This document shows, piece by piece, positions 1-8,822 of a DNA stretch of 64,000 nucleotides (positions are counted from its first letter, which is position 1; the number at the start of each line of letters is the position of its first letter). Below the pieces are notes generated by a model. It ran no database searches, was not told where the DNA came from, and worked only from the letters and a program-made list of their open reading frames with translations. This DNA comes from DAMCZI01 sp032095175 (lineage in GTDB: Bacteria; Bacillota; Clostridia; Clostridiales; Caloramatoraceae). The DNA is taken from assembly GCA_032095175.1 (NCBI GenBank), contig DAMCZI010000020.1:1-64000 (forward strand), given 5' to 3'. The position numbers and the translations under genes are program-made.

Positions 1-43
1 CGCCGCCAGCGTTCGTCCTGAGCCAGGATCAAACTCTCAAATT
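1..43 (-). rRNA. rrs: 16S ribosomal RNA, 5' end only
   Basis: Read on the minus strand, the first ~43 bases contain the universal bacterial 16S start (GAGAGTTTGATCCTGGCTCA followed by GGACGAACGCTGGCGGCG). Only the first ~43 nt of the gene are in the window; the rest lies beyond the left edge. The exact mature 5' end is uncertain by a few bases. The gene points away from everything else here, so the window begins at the upstream flank of an rRNA operon. Confidence 0.97.
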
Positions 44-310
44 CAAATCCTAGCTTTAATTACTATCCTTTTCAGTACGTTCGTCTGCTGTACTATATTT
101 GACACATAATCGTATCAGGGATTACTCCCGATATCAAAGTTCATTTCGTCACTGTCTCGCAGCGACATTTCATATGATATCACCTAAGAGATTTCATCAC
201 ACTGGCCTTATAGTCTGTTAACAGAGATTAAGTATATTATTCTCCATTATTCTTTTAATTTCTAACTATATCGCATTCCGACACACCAGGTGATGTTGTA
301 ATCATATCAA
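44..310 (-). promoter_or_regulatory. 16S rRNA leader and promoter region
   Basis: This 267-bp gap between the 16S start and the yunB stop must carry the rRNA promoter and leader. Directly visible are a hairpin at 111-135 (minus strand TATCGGGA, loop GTAA, TCCCTGATA, one bulge) and a looser inverted repeat AGTAC/GTACT at 74-94, which could be processing stems. I could not choose one convincing -35/-10 pair, so the promoter position is not claimed. There is no credible coding sequence. Confidence 0.5.
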
Positions 311-988
311 CTACTTTTTATTCTGCTCATACAGCTTCGTTCCATCATTTATTATGCTGCTGCCAAATTCAGCATATGTGTTTGGAACTTTTCCTACTAT
401 AATACTTTCTGCAATTGGAACATTAGAAGTTATGGAAATACTGTTTCTTGCTGTCGGAATAACTACCTGTACATTTGTAGTTACATCTATATATATAATG
501 TGACGGGTTTGGTTAATCCCTGCTGCTTGGAATTCTGAGCGATAGCTTGTTGTTACATAACCAACAGGCTTCATTTTAAACTTTAGTTTAGGTCCATAGT
601 ATGCAATAAGATCGCTTTTAAGTACTGCTCCAATGGGTATAGCTCCTCCCCTTACCCCTGTGTTCTCTATTCTCTTTTGTACAGCAAGAGCAACATCGGA
701 GCCAATCCTATTAAGTTCAACTGTATTTGCCTGAAGCATTACTACATTGCCTTCCTTATCAGTTTTAATTGTCATTAAATCATCATAGGATATTTTGTTT
801 CCAAATTCATCCCTTATTGTTTCGTTTATAGTTGACATTGCTATCCCCCTGGCTTCTGCATCACAAAGTGCCATTATAAGCGGTTTTAAATCCCTATCTA
901 TTTTATAGAAGGTAAATATAAATATGAAGAATATAAAAGATAGAATTACAAGTCTTTTAAATCTTTTTTTCCTTAAGGGCTTGCTCAT
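311..988 (-). CDS. yunB: Sporulation protein YunB
   Basis: 225-residue protein with one hydrophobic segment at about residues 12-28 after a basic N-terminus, then a soluble domain presumably outside the membrane. Length and sequence (for example DAEARGIAMSTINETI near the membrane segment and GGAIPIGAVLKSDLI further on) fit the YunB family of Bacillus and Clostridia, mother-cell expressed sporulation proteins of unknown biochemical role needed for efficient sporulation in B. subtilis. The start is preceded by a GGAAGGGGG ribosome site. It is a single-gene unit between an rRNA operon and a convergently placed glycosyltransferase reading the same way. Family assignment is firm; molecular function is unknown. 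Confidence 0.9.
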   Translation of the reverse strand: MSKPLRKKRFKRLVILSFIFFIFIFTFYKIDRDLKPLIMALCDAEARGIAMSTINETIRDEFGNKISYDDLMTIKTDKEGNVVMLQANTVELNRIGSDVALAVQKRIENTGVRGGAIPIGAVLKSDLIAYYGPKLKFKMKPVGYVTTSYRSEFQAAGINQTRHIIYIDVTTNVQVVIPTARNSISITSNVPIAESIIVGKVPNTYAEFGSSIINDGTKLYEQNKK

Positions 989-1152
989 ATAAATAACCCC
1001 CTTCCAATTATAATATGCGAAAGGAGGTTGATTTTTGACATAAAAAAAGAAGTACTTCTATGCAATTTACAAATCCCATCATACTCCTGCGTTTCAAAAA
1101 TTCTTAATTTAACTGCAAAATATAATGGTTTTGTATCATCATTAAAGTACTT

Positions 1153-2571
1153 CTATGCTGCGGATTCTCCATCCATATCTTCAATTTCTTTAATGCTAAT
1201 TTGTCTTGTATGCTTTGTATGGCACCACTCCTTATTATTTTTATTGAGTATACCCTGTATTGTTATTGGAATCCAGGTTAATATATAAAATCCATATAAA
1301 AGGTATCTGATGAAAAGTTTAAGCGATTGACCTCCCTCTATTTTATATACTGCAAATCCTATAATCATAAAAAACATAACTCCCACAATAGAGAAAGGAA
1401 TAAGGCTATGGCTTTCTCCAATTTTTATTTGTGATGCAGCTATATTAAGACTGTATATACCAAAGAATATAAACATCCTTTTTGAAAGCTTTCTTTCAAT
1501 TAACATTACAAATGGAGTAAATAAAAATTGAAATATGCTGAATACCTGCCATAATATTGGATTAAACAAATAATTTATAACAAATATATTTAGACCATTT
1601 GTATTGTTTTGTAAAAAAGTAATTATAGTAGCAATACCAAATCCCACAACGATAAATGGTTGAAGAGTATATAATGCACAATCAAAGGCAACAAAATCAT
1701 TTTCTTTAATCGCCTTTTTCATAAGCTTAAAAAAGAATCTTGAAGCAACATCAGAAAAACCCTGCATCCATCTCTTTCTTTGTTTCCAGGATTGACCAAG
1801 TGTTATTGGCTTTTCATCATATACAACTGCATCATGAGCCCATCCTACTCTATAACCATTTAGTATAAGCTTGCAGGTAAATTCAAGATCCTCGGTCAGG
1901 CATGTTGTACTCCATCCCAACTTTTTTAATACGTTCATATCTATACAAAATCCAGTTCCTCCTATTTGATTTGAAAGCCCCAGATTTGATCTCCCAAGTT
2001 GAAAAAGTCTATTTGATGTCCAAAAGGCAATGGAATAGGATTCTGTTATCCATGAATCATGCGGATTTTTGCTATCCAAGTAACCTTGTATAACACTATA
2101 GCCCTCTTCTAACTTTTTGTTCATCTCACTTAGAAAATTTTTGGATGCAAGATTATCTGCATCAAATATAACCACTGCATCATATTTTTTGTTCATTTCA
2201 AATAGCTTGTTAAATATCCATTCAAGTGCAAATCCCTTACCTCGTTTTTCATTATTCGACCTTTCATAAACAAATGCACCATGTCTTTTAGCTACTTCCT
2301 TTGTGCTATCAGTACAATTGTCTGCAACCACATATATATCAAAGAGTTCCATGGGATAATCCAGTTTCATAAAGCTATCAATTATTTGACCTATTACCAT
2401 CTCCTCATTATGAGCAGGAACAATCAGAGCAAAGGTACTTTTAGGATCAATATATTTCAAAGTTTTACACTTTTTCTTTAAACCGAAAAAAGAAATAACA
2501 AGATAGTAAAGGGCGAATAGGAATACCATACATTGAAATACCATGGTAGATTTATAAATGAAATCCTCCAT
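1153..2571 (-). CDS. Membrane glycosyltransferase family 2 (cellulose/PNAG synthase-like)
   Basis: 472-residue processive-type GT2 enzyme. An N-terminal membrane segment (about 10-32) is followed by a GT-A domain with PAHNEE at 52-57, the metal-binding DAD at 137-139, TEDLE (general base) at 226-230 and QRKRW at 264-268, the QxxRW signature of processive synthases. Several C-terminal membrane segments follow. The set resembles PNAG synthase IcaA/PgaC and other beta-glycan synthases, so it probably polymerises or transfers a sugar from a nucleotide donor at the membrane. No deacetylase or partner subunit lies beside it, so the product cannot be named. TTGGAGGC precedes the ATG. The stop codon lies inside a 14-bp direct repeat (1051-1064, 1145-1158). 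Confidence 0.85.
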   Translation of the reverse strand: MEDFIYKSTMVFQCMVFLFALYYLVISFFGLKKKCKTLKYIDPKSTFALIVPAHNEEMVIGQIIDSFMKLDYPMELFDIYVVADNCTDSTKEVAKRHGAFVYERSNNEKRGKGFALEWIFNKLFEMNKKYDAVVIFDADNLASKNFLSEMNKKLEEGYSVIQGYLDSKNPHDSWITESYSIAFWTSNRLFQLGRSNLGLSNQIGGTGFCIDMNVLKKLGWSTTCLTEDLEFTCKLILNGYRVGWAHDAVVYDEKPITLGQSWKQRKRWMQGFSDVASRFFFKLMKKAIKENDFVAFDCALYTLQPFIVVGFGIATIITFLQNNTNGLNIFVINYLFNPILWQVFSIFQFLFTPFVMLIERKLSKRMFIFFGIYSLNIAASQIKIGESHSLIPFSIVGVMFFMIIGFAVYKIEGGQSLKLFIRYLLYGFYILTWIPITIQGILNKNNKEWCHTKHTRQISIKEIEDMDGESAA

Positions 2572-2722
2572 AATTTATGCCTCCAAATAAGTTTATCCCT
2601 AACATTTATACAATTATAGCTTTTGCTTAATCAACGACTCTTATTCTACATCTCAAATGTCACAATATTACATACAATGTATTGATAAACAAATGCTATA
2701 TGGAACATCGACTTTAAAATTC

Positions 2723-2751
2723 TAGTCATAAGGAAGGGATAATGTTATAAT
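2723..2751 (+). promoter_or_regulatory. Probable SigA promoter of the penicillin-binding protein gene
   Basis: TAGTCA (2723-2728) and a perfect TATAAT (2746-2751) are separated by 17 bp and lie 55 bp before the PBP start. The -35 box matches TTGACA at four of six positions. The call is from sequence only. Confidence 0.45.
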
Positions 2752-2806
2752 ATTTAAAAAGCCTGTCAATAATTAATAATGTCCTGATCTTATAAGGAGG
2801 TAAAAT

Positions 2807-5257
2807 ATGAACAATAAAGATAAAGATAATAAAAAGAAAGGTAAGCGGAAAAAAAGAGGAAAATCCATCTTTAAAGTATTTTTAGTAATTATGCTGTTGT
2901 TCTTTTCTGCAGCAGCAGGCGTTGGAATCGCAGTAATTAAATCCGCTCCAGCCATAGATGTAAATTTTTATGACAACCTTAGCCAGAGCGCAAAGCTATT
3001 CGATAAGAATGGTATCGAAATCGGAAATATTTCCGACGTTGAAAATAGACAAGTTGTTTCATTGAAAAAAATACCAAAAGAGCTTCAAAATGCGTTTATC
3101 GCCATTGAAGATGAAAGATATAAATCTCACCATGGAATTGACATAAAAAGAATTTTCGGTGCTCTATGGTATGATATAAAAACAATGTCAAGAGCTCAAG
3201 GTGCTTCCACTATTACACAGCAGCTGGTTAAAAACACTATATTAACACCAGAAAAAAAGATTACTCGTAAGCTGCAGGAAGCATACCTTGCTATAAAGCT
3301 TGAAAGAATGTTAAGCAAGGATCAAATACTAGAATACTATCTTAACACCATCTACCTTGGAGGCAATGCATATGGTGTACAGGCAGCCTCAAGGTTGTAC
3401 TTTGGAGAGGATGTTGATAAATTAGACCTTGCAGAGAGTGCATTAATTGCAGGTCTTACACAAAACCCTGCAAAGTACTACCCATATAGTAAAAGAAATA
3501 AGGAAAATCCCCAGGCATATCTTGACAGGCAAAGATTAGTTCTAAAAAATATGCTTAAAAATAAATTAATAACTCAAGAGCAATATGATGCAGCTTATAA
3601 TGAAAAATTAGAATTTGAAGTAATGGAGACAATGGCTTCATCTAAATATCAATGGTTTGTTGAGGCTGCTGTAGATCAGATAGCCAAAGATTTTTCAGCA
3701 AAGTATGGAATAACAGAATCAGAGGCAAAACAAAAGCTTAGAACCTCTGGTTACAGTATACACCTTACAATTGATACAGAAATACAGGAAAAAACAGAAC
3801 AGGTTATTGAAAACCCAAAATATTATCCAAGAATACCAGAAAGCAAACAGTATTATGCAAAAAATTCAAAGGATAAAAAGCTGATACAGCCACAGTCTGC
3901 AGCTGTCATAATGGACGTTGCAACAGGTGAAGTTAGAGCAATTGTTGGAGGTAGAGGACCACATCCACTGCGTTCATACAATAGAGCAACAGACCCTGAT
4001 ATGGCAAGACAGCCAGGTTCATCAATAAAACCACTGGCAGTATATGCTCCTGCTATAGAAACCAAGGTTGCTACAGCAGCTACTGTAATAGAAGATTCCC
4101 CAATGTCCCAAAGCTTCGTTAATGCAAATGGAGGCTGGGATCCTAAGAACTATGATGGAAGATTCAGAGGATATACAACAGTCAGAAATGCAGTAAAGGA
4201 CTCAGTGAACCTTGTTGCTGTAAAGCTTGAGCAGACACTTGGACCTAAAACAGGCCTTAATTTTTTAAAGAATAATTTTCATATATCAACTTTGGATATG
4301 GTAAACGATAGAAACCTTTCAGCACTTGCACTTGGTGGTATGACACACGGTGTTACCCCACTGGAGATGACAGCAGCATATAGTGTATTTGCAAATAGTG
4401 GAATATACTCCGAGCCAATAATGTATACACAGGTTATAGATAACAAGAATAAAGTAGTACTAGAAAAAAAGGCGAAACAGGAAAAAGCTATTTCTCCGGA
4501 AGCAGCATATATAATGTCTGATATGCTTCAAACCGTTGTTAAAAGCGGAACTGGTGCCAAGGCAAGACTTGGAAGCATGCCTGCAGGCGGTAAAACAGGA
4601 ACCACCGATGACCACACAAATGGTTGGTATGTAGGTATAACTCCATACTATGCCGGCGCAGTTTGGATAGGACATGATGAAAGAAATTATCCAATTAAAG
4701 GTCTTGTGGGAGGTACTGAAGCCCCAATGTGGAGGGACATAATGCTTGTTGCCCATAAAGGTCTTGAGGTAAAGAGTTTCCCAAAATCCGGCAATATTGT
4801 AACAGCTCAGGTTTGTATGGATTCTGGAAAAGCTCCATCAGAATTGTGTTCACAGGATCCAAGGGGTTCTAGAATTCACACTGAGATGTTTATTGAAGGA
4901 ACTCAGCCAGTTGAAATATGTGATGTTCACACAGCAGTTGATATAGATTCAAGGACTGGAAAGCTTGCATCACCAGATACACCACCAGAATTTATTCAGT
5001 CCAAGGTATTTATAAAGCGAGGAGTTCCATCAAGAAAGCCTCTTGCAGATGATCGATATGTAGCTCCGACTGAATATAGTGATATTGTAACTCCTCCAAC
5101 AGGAGACACTGATAATGGAGAAGATCAAACAAATCCTGGTACAGATGGAGAAACCATTACTCCAGGAGAAGATGGAAGCAATCCAACTGATAATACTACA
5201 GAGACAGATGAACAAAACAAAAATCAACCAAATCAACCAAATAAGAATAAAAAATAA
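2807..5257 (+). CDS. Class A penicillin-binding protein (PBP1A type)
   Basis: 816-residue bifunctional peptidoglycan synthase. A Lys/Arg-rich cytoplasmic tail (about 1-20) and one membrane anchor (about 22-45) precede the GT51 glycosyltransferase domain, with catalytic Glu in EDERY at 101-105 and QGASTITQQLVKN at 131-143. The transpeptidase domain has SSIK at 405-408, SVN at 466-468 and KTGT at 596-599, so both activities look intact. The last ~80 residues are a Pro/Asn/Thr/Glu-rich low-complexity tail typical of Clostridial PBP1A. It polymerises lipid II and cross-links stems outside the membrane. A strong AAGGAGGT site precedes the ATG, and a hairpin terminator follows 20 bp after the stop. 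Single-gene unit. Confidence 0.95.
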   Translation: MNNKDKDNKKKGKRKKRGKSIFKVFLVIMLLFFSAAAGVGIAVIKSAPAIDVNFYDNLSQSAKLFDKNGIEIGNISDVENRQVVSLKKIPKELQNAFIAIEDERYKSHHGIDIKRIFGALWYDIKTMSRAQGASTITQQLVKNTILTPEKKITRKLQEAYLAIKLERMLSKDQILEYYLNTIYLGGNAYGVQAASRLYFGEDVDKLDLAESALIAGLTQNPAKYYPYSKRNKENPQAYLDRQRLVLKNMLKNKLITQEQYDAAYNEKLEFEVMETMASSKYQWFVEAAVDQIAKDFSAKYGITESEAKQKLRTSGYSIHLTIDTEIQEKTEQVIENPKYYPRIPESKQYYAKNSKDKKLIQPQSAAVIMDVATGEVRAIVGGRGPHPLRSYNRATDPDMARQPGSSIKPLAVYAPAIETKVATAATVIEDSPMSQSFVNANGGWDPKNYDGRFRGYTTVRNAVKDSVNLVAVKLEQTLGPKTGLNFLKNNFHISTLDMVNDRNLSALALGGMTHGVTPLEMTAAYSVFANSGIYSEPIMYTQVIDNKNKVVLEKKAKQEKAISPEAAYIMSDMLQTVVKSGTGAKARLGSMPAGGKTGTTDDHTNGWYVGITPYYAGAVWIGHDERNYPIKGLVGGTEAPMWRDIMLVAHKGLEVKSFPKSGNIVTAQVCMDSGKAPSELCSQDPRGSRIHTEMFIEGTQPVEICDVHTAVDIDSRTGKLASPDTPPEFIQSKVFIKRGVPSRKPLADDRYVAPTEYSDIVTPPTGDTDNGEDQTNPGTDGETITPGEDGSNPTDNTTETDEQNKNQPNQPNKNKK

Positions 5258-5276
5258 AGATCAATAGTTAAATATA

Positions 5277-5310
5277 AAATGTCAGTTGTATATTAACAGC
5301 TGACATTTTT
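5277..5310. terminator. Hairpin terminator after the PBP gene
   Basis: AAATGTCAG and CTGACATTTTT form a 9-bp stem with a ~14-nt loop, followed on the plus strand by a T-rich run. It lies between convergent genes and may also end spoVA transcription, though the minus-strand T-tract is weaker. Confidence 0.75.
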
Positions 5311-5399
5311 ATTTCATCCAATCTTCAATACGCCTTATTTGATGAAAGATAGAACTATCATCTAAAGTTTAATGCTTATTTTTAATTAAAGGAGTCAAT

Positions 5400-5963
5400 C
5401 TAATCTTTATTTTCATCATGATACTTTAATATTTCCTCCATAGCTCTTGTTATTATTGGTGCTCCCAACTCAACATCATCAAGACCATCCATCTTCCCCG
5501 GGTCCCCTACTCCAACAACTATGGGAACAACTTCCTCATTTAATACATCAACAGTGTCTCCCTTTATAATCTTATCATTCTTTGGAAATCCATATTTATC
5601 AACGGATTTATATAATACCTTACCATCTCTGTCAACTGAACAATCTATCTTTACCCCCTTAACCTTGCTTGTATTTGAGGCAACTGCAACAACACCTAAA
5701 ATATCAACCTCACCGCAGTTGATTATATAATCCATTGCCTTCTCTCCGTCTCCCTCATGGGTATTTCCTCTGTCATCAACCATTACTACTACGGGATCAT
5801 ATTTTGCCTCCTTTATATAATCAACTATCTCCTCCCCAGTTAATAAAGTCGGATTTCCTGCTGACCTTGAAATACATCTACCACCAATATTCTTAGCGGC
5901 CCTTTCAACTGCAAGCCTTGCACATTCATCACCATCTGTAACTAGAATAACCTTCTTCTTCAT
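5400..5963 (-). CDS. spoVAEA: Stage V sporulation protein AEa (soluble SpoVAE paralogue)
   Basis: 187-residue soluble protein starting KKKVILVTDGDECA, with GGRCISRSAGNPT and VGDPGKMDG; these are the landmarks of SpoVAEa, encoded in the B. subtilis spoVA operon. SpoVA proteins move Ca-dipicolinate into the forespore and out again at germination; SpoVAEa has no membrane segment and its exact job is not settled. It is the last gene of the operon here, 11 nt after spoVAEB. B. subtilis has AA and AB genes upstream and AF downstream; none of these is adjacent here, as is common in Clostridia. Confidence 0.9.
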   Translation of the reverse strand: MKKKVILVTDGDECARLAVERAAKNIGGRCISRSAGNPTLLTGEEIVDYIKEAKYDPVVVMVDDRGNTHEGDGEKAMDYIINCGEVDILGVVAVASNTSKVKGVKIDCSVDRDGKVLYKSVDKYGFPKNDKIIKGDTVDVLNEEVVPIVVGVGDPGKMDGLDDVELGAPIITRAMEEILKYHDENKD

Positions 5964-5974
5964 AATTCACATCC

Positions 5975-6331
5975 TTAGCTTTTAATTTTAGGCTTGAATA
6001 TTATAGCCATAATATAGCCAAAGAATATCGCTGCTGAAATCCCTGCAGCAGTTGCCTTGATGCCTCCTGTAAATGCGCCTATTATGCCATACTTCTCAAC
6101 ATCCTTCATCGCACCCTTTGCCAATGCATATCCAAAACCAGGCAGTGGTACAGATGCACCTGCCTTTCCATATTTAAATATTGGTTCATATATACCAAGA
6201 GCACCTAATATTACACCTGCTGTTACAAAGGATACCAGTATCCTCGCAGGAGTCAGTTTTGTTTTGTCCATTAAAATCTGTCCAATAAGACAAATTGTCC
6301 CTCCAACTAAAAATGCTCTCAAGTAATCCAC
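5975..6331 (-). CDS. spoVAEB: Stage V sporulation protein AEb, membrane channel component
   Basis: 118-residue hydrophobic protein with three to four predicted membrane segments (for example around AFLVGGTICLIGQILM and GILSAAIFFGYIMAII-like stretches), matching the SpoVAE/SpoVAEb family. Together with SpoVAC and SpoVAD it forms the minimal Clostridial dipicolinate transport machine in the forespore inner membrane. A GTG at 6340 overlaps the ribosome site AGAGGTG, so I place the start at the GTG at 6331, 8 nt downstream of that site; this also places the start just past the spoVAD stop. Tight spacing indicates translational coupling. Confidence 0.9.
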   Translation of the reverse strand: MDYLRAFLVGGTICLIGQILMDKTKLTPARILVSFVTAGVILGALGIYEPIFKYGKAGASVPLPGFGYALAKGAMKDVEKYGIIGAFTGGIKATAAGISAAIFFGYIMAIIFKPKIKS

Positions 6332-6332
6332 G

Positions 6333-7349
6333 CTAAACACCTCTTTCTATTGTAACTGCATGGGCAATACCAGGAATTGATTCTCCCTGCTGGCTGCTTG
6401 TAGGACTCATTAGTGCTCCTGTTGATATTAAAAGTATTCTATTGAGGTTGCCCTTCTGCATCTCTTTATATAAGTACCCACAGAAAACAACTGCAGAACA
6501 GCCACAGCCGCTTGCTCCTGAATGAACATCCTGCCTGGATAAATCAAATATCTCTATACCACAGTCAGTAAACCTTGGAGCTATGTCATAATTATTCTTT
6601 TGTACTATTTCAACTGCAAGCTGTCTTCCTATCTTTCCAAGGTCCCCAGTTATAATCAAATCATAGCTTTCAGGTGTAAAACCAGTATCCTTAAAATGCC
6701 TTATAATTGTATCTGCAGCAGCAGGAGCCATAGCTGCTCCCATGTTGTTTGCATCCTTTTCTCCAAAATCCATTACCCTTCCTGTTGTTACATAGGTTAC
6801 ATATGGACCATTTCCCCCACTTCCTAAAACTGCAGCTCCAGAACCGGTTACTGTCCATTGAGATGATGGCGGTCTTTGATTGCCATGTTCCAACGGAAAT
6901 CTAAACTGTCTTTCTGCCGAGCAGAAATGGCTTGAGGTTGCAGCAATCGTATAATTTGCATATCCACCATCTATCATCATAGCTGCAAGTCCTAAGGATT
7001 CAGTCATTGTAGAGCAGGCACCATACAGTCCATAAAATGGTATCTTCAACTCCCTTGCAGAAAATGTTGAAGAAATAATCTGATTTAAAAGGTCCCCTGC
7101 AAACATATAATCTATTTTATCAGGTGTCATCTTTATCTTTCCTAAGGCAAGCTTTACCGCTTCCCTCGACATCTTAGTTTCAGCCTTCTCCCAGGTCTGT
7201 TCCTCAAACAAATCATCCTTAACTATTACATCAAAATAATCCCTTAAAGGACCTTCTCCCTCCTTTGACCCTACTATAGAAGCAGTGGAAAGTATCGAGG
7301 GTGGGTTAGTTAACTTAACTGTCTGCATACCCATCTTTTTTTCTGCCAT
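6333..7349 (-). CDS. spoVAD: Stage V sporulation protein AD (dipicolinate-binding)
   Basis: 338 residues with the thiolase/KAS-like fold family signature of SpoVAD: GACSTMTESLGLAAMMI, an ATSSHFCSAERQFRFP block, and HSGASGCGCSAVVFCGY near the C-terminus. Family members bind dipicolinic acid directly rather than acting as condensing enzymes. Length is normal for the family. It lies between spoVAC (6 nt away) and spoVAEB, the standard Clostridial order. The start follows GAGGTGAAG. Confidence 0.95.
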   Translation of the reverse strand: MAEKKMGMQTVKLTNPPSILSTASIVGSKEGEGPLRDYFDVIVKDDLFEEQTWEKAETKMSREAVKLALGKIKMTPDKIDYMFAGDLLNQIISSTFSARELKIPFYGLYGACSTMTESLGLAAMMIDGGYANYTIAATSSHFCSAERQFRFPLEHGNQRPPSSQWTVTGSGAAVLGSGGNGPYVTYVTTGRVMDFGEKDANNMGAAMAPAAADTIIRHFKDTGFTPESYDLIITGDLGKIGRQLAVEIVQKNNYDIAPRFTDCGIEIFDLSRQDVHSGASGCGCSAVVFCGYLYKEMQKGNLNRILLISTGALMSPTSSQQGESIPGIAHAVTIERGV

Positions 7350-7355
7350 GATACT

Positions 7356-7814
7356 TCACCTCACCTTAAAAACATAGTATAAAAGTCCTACAATAATAGA
7401 GGATGATATTCCATAAACAAGAATTGGACCAGCTATTACAAACATCTTTGCTCCAACTCCAAATACATAGCCTTCCCTTTTAAACTCCATGGCAGGAGAT
7501 ACTATTGAGTTCGCAAAGCCAGTTATAGGAACAATTGTACCTGCTCCTGCATATTTACCCATACTGTCATACACACCAATTCCTGTAAGAAAGGCCCCTA
7601 AAAATACCATAATAGATGCTACATATAATCCAACATCATCCTCAGTAACACCTAACGCCAGGAATGTATTCATAACAAACTGGCCTACAACACATATCAA
7701 TCCACCAATAACAAAGGCCAACACACAATCTTTAAGTATGTTAGATGTAGGGTTGTGCTTATTCACCATATCCTTATATTCCTGAGCAATCTCCTTTTCC
7801 TTTGCATTTTCCAT
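7356..7814 (-). CDS. spoVAC: Stage V sporulation protein AC, mechanosensitive membrane component
   Basis: 152-residue membrane protein with a short charged N-terminus (ENAKEKEIAQEYKDMV) and about four hydrophobic helices. It shares homology with the SpoVAEb type and matches SpoVAC, reported in B. subtilis to act as a mechanosensitive channel during early germination. It is followed closely by spoVAD. A short frame at 7819-7962 ends 4 nt before its ATG, so its ribosome site (AGGTGA) overlaps that frame's end and the two are probably translationally coupled. Confidence 0.93.
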   Translation of the reverse strand: MENAKEKEIAQEYKDMVNKHNPTSNILKDCVLAFVIGGLICVVGQFVMNTFLALGVTEDDVGLYVASIMVFLGAFLTGIGVYDSMGKYAGAGTIVPITGFANSIVSPAMEFKREGYVFGVGAKMFVIAGPILVYGISSSIIVGLLYYVFKVR

Positions 7815-7818
7815 TAAA

Positions 7819-7962
7819 TCACCTGCTATCCCTTATTTTTTCTTCTCCTCCAATTAGAGCAGATTGATAATCAATTTTAACCTTTTCATAATCAAACCTT
7901 AAACATCTATCTTCTCTCTGGCTTATCTCTGAAATCTGCTGACGTTTGGCATCATAATACAA
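7819..7962 (-). CDS. Putative 47-residue protein heading the spoVA operon
   Basis: A TTG start at 7962 sits 6 nt after a perfect GGAGGTG (7975-7969). The frame runs 47 codons (starting YYDAKRQQISEISQREDR, ending LIGGEEKIRDSR) to a TGA 4 nt before the spoVAC ATG. The composition is charged and soluble, with no membrane segment. I do not recognise a family. The ribosome site, lack of any other start using it and tight coupling to spoVAC argue for real translation; it could also be a leader peptide. It is short, so conservation is needed to confirm it. Confidence 0.55.
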   Translation of the reverse strand: MYYDAKRQQISEISQREDRCLRFDYEKVKIDYQSALIGGEEKIRDSR

Positions 7963-8315
7963 TATACTCACCTCCAAGTATTCAATATTATTTTGCCAAA
8001 TATCAATTTTTTAATACAAAAGATAAATGGTATTCATATAAATTACCACTTACTAAAAATAAGCCAACAAGTCATATAGATGCCATTATTCATTAACAAT
8101 ACATGAATTTCTATTGTATAATCTTTAGTATTATTTCTTAACTCTCGATGCTTGTTTTATTTATGTTTTTATAAATATTATAAAAATAACTAAATATATT
8201 TTTTATTACTCGCTTCAACATACTTCTACATTTCCCCTATTTTATTATTTATTTCTTCATGTTACAATTATTTTATAATCAATCTTTATATTTATGATTG
8301 AAGGTGAATATTGTT
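7963..8315. promoter_or_regulatory. AT-rich divergent promoter region, spoVA / 8316 gene
   Basis: The gap carries the upstream sequences of the spoVA operon (minus) and of the small membrane protein gene (plus). On the minus strand GTATT (8017-8013), 17 bp and CAAAATA (7995-7989) weakly resemble a SigG promoter (consensus GMATR-N18-CATNMTA), which would fit known SigG control of spoVA; the -35 half matches only three of five. The rest is AT-rich with nothing else recognised. Confidence 0.25.
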
Positions 8316-8822
8316 ATGGGATATTCTATACTATTAAAACTATCCCCATTAATAGTTACTATAATCTATTCGATAATAACTACTGTTAGGAGTACCATTT
8401 GGGGTAAAGACTTGCTACTAGATGAAAAGGCAACACCAAATATTGACAATGCTATAGGTTTTATAGTTTTAGCTATGTTTATTGCATATGTAGTATTCAT
8501 TATAAACAAATTCAAAACCTTTCCCATTGACCATCTGTATATATATATAAATCTAATTCCACTTGTACTAAATATATATAGGATTAATGCCAAGTCTAAA
8601 GTGACCAATAAAGGTATTATATACCACAACCTTTTTTTAAAGTGGAATAGTTTTATTTGTTTTAGCTGGAATAACAATCTATTAGAACTTACAACTGTTA
8701 ATAGTAGAATATTTAAAATTGATATACCTACTGAAGAAAAAGATAAAATTGATTGCTTACTCAGTAAACATATAAATACTAACGTTTATAGCATAATCAC
8801 TAAAAACTATAACTTTAAATAA
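8316..8822 (+). CDS. Small membrane protein, DUF5673-like (unknown function)
   Basis: 168 residues with three hydrophobic segments in the first half (about 5-25, 48-68 and 72-95), followed by a soluble domain with KGIIYHNLFLKWNSF and LTTVNSRIFKIDIP. This layout (membrane segments then a PH-like beta domain with a GI-x-WxxI theme) resembles DUF5673-type proteins, but I am not certain of the family. I chose ATG 8316, 9 nt after AAGGTG, over an upstream TTG at 8298 that precedes the ribosome site. It is a single gene, more AT-rich than its neighbours, with a hairpin ~100 bp downstream. Confidence 0.6.
   Translation: MGYSILLKLSPLIVTIIYSIITTVRSTIWGKDLLLDEKATPNIDNAIGFIVLAMFIAYVVFIINKFKTFPIDHLYIYINLIPLVLNIYRINAKSKVTNKGIIYHNLFLKWNSFICFSWNNNLLELTTVNSRIFKIDIPTEEKDKIDCLLSKHINTNVYSIITKNYNFK

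Noticed and set aside
1028..1288. 86-codon plus-strand frame
   Set aside because: It runs antisense into the end of the GT2 gene; no family resemblance, and its ribosome-site-like AAAGGAGG belongs to an AT-rich gap. Treated as a chance frame.
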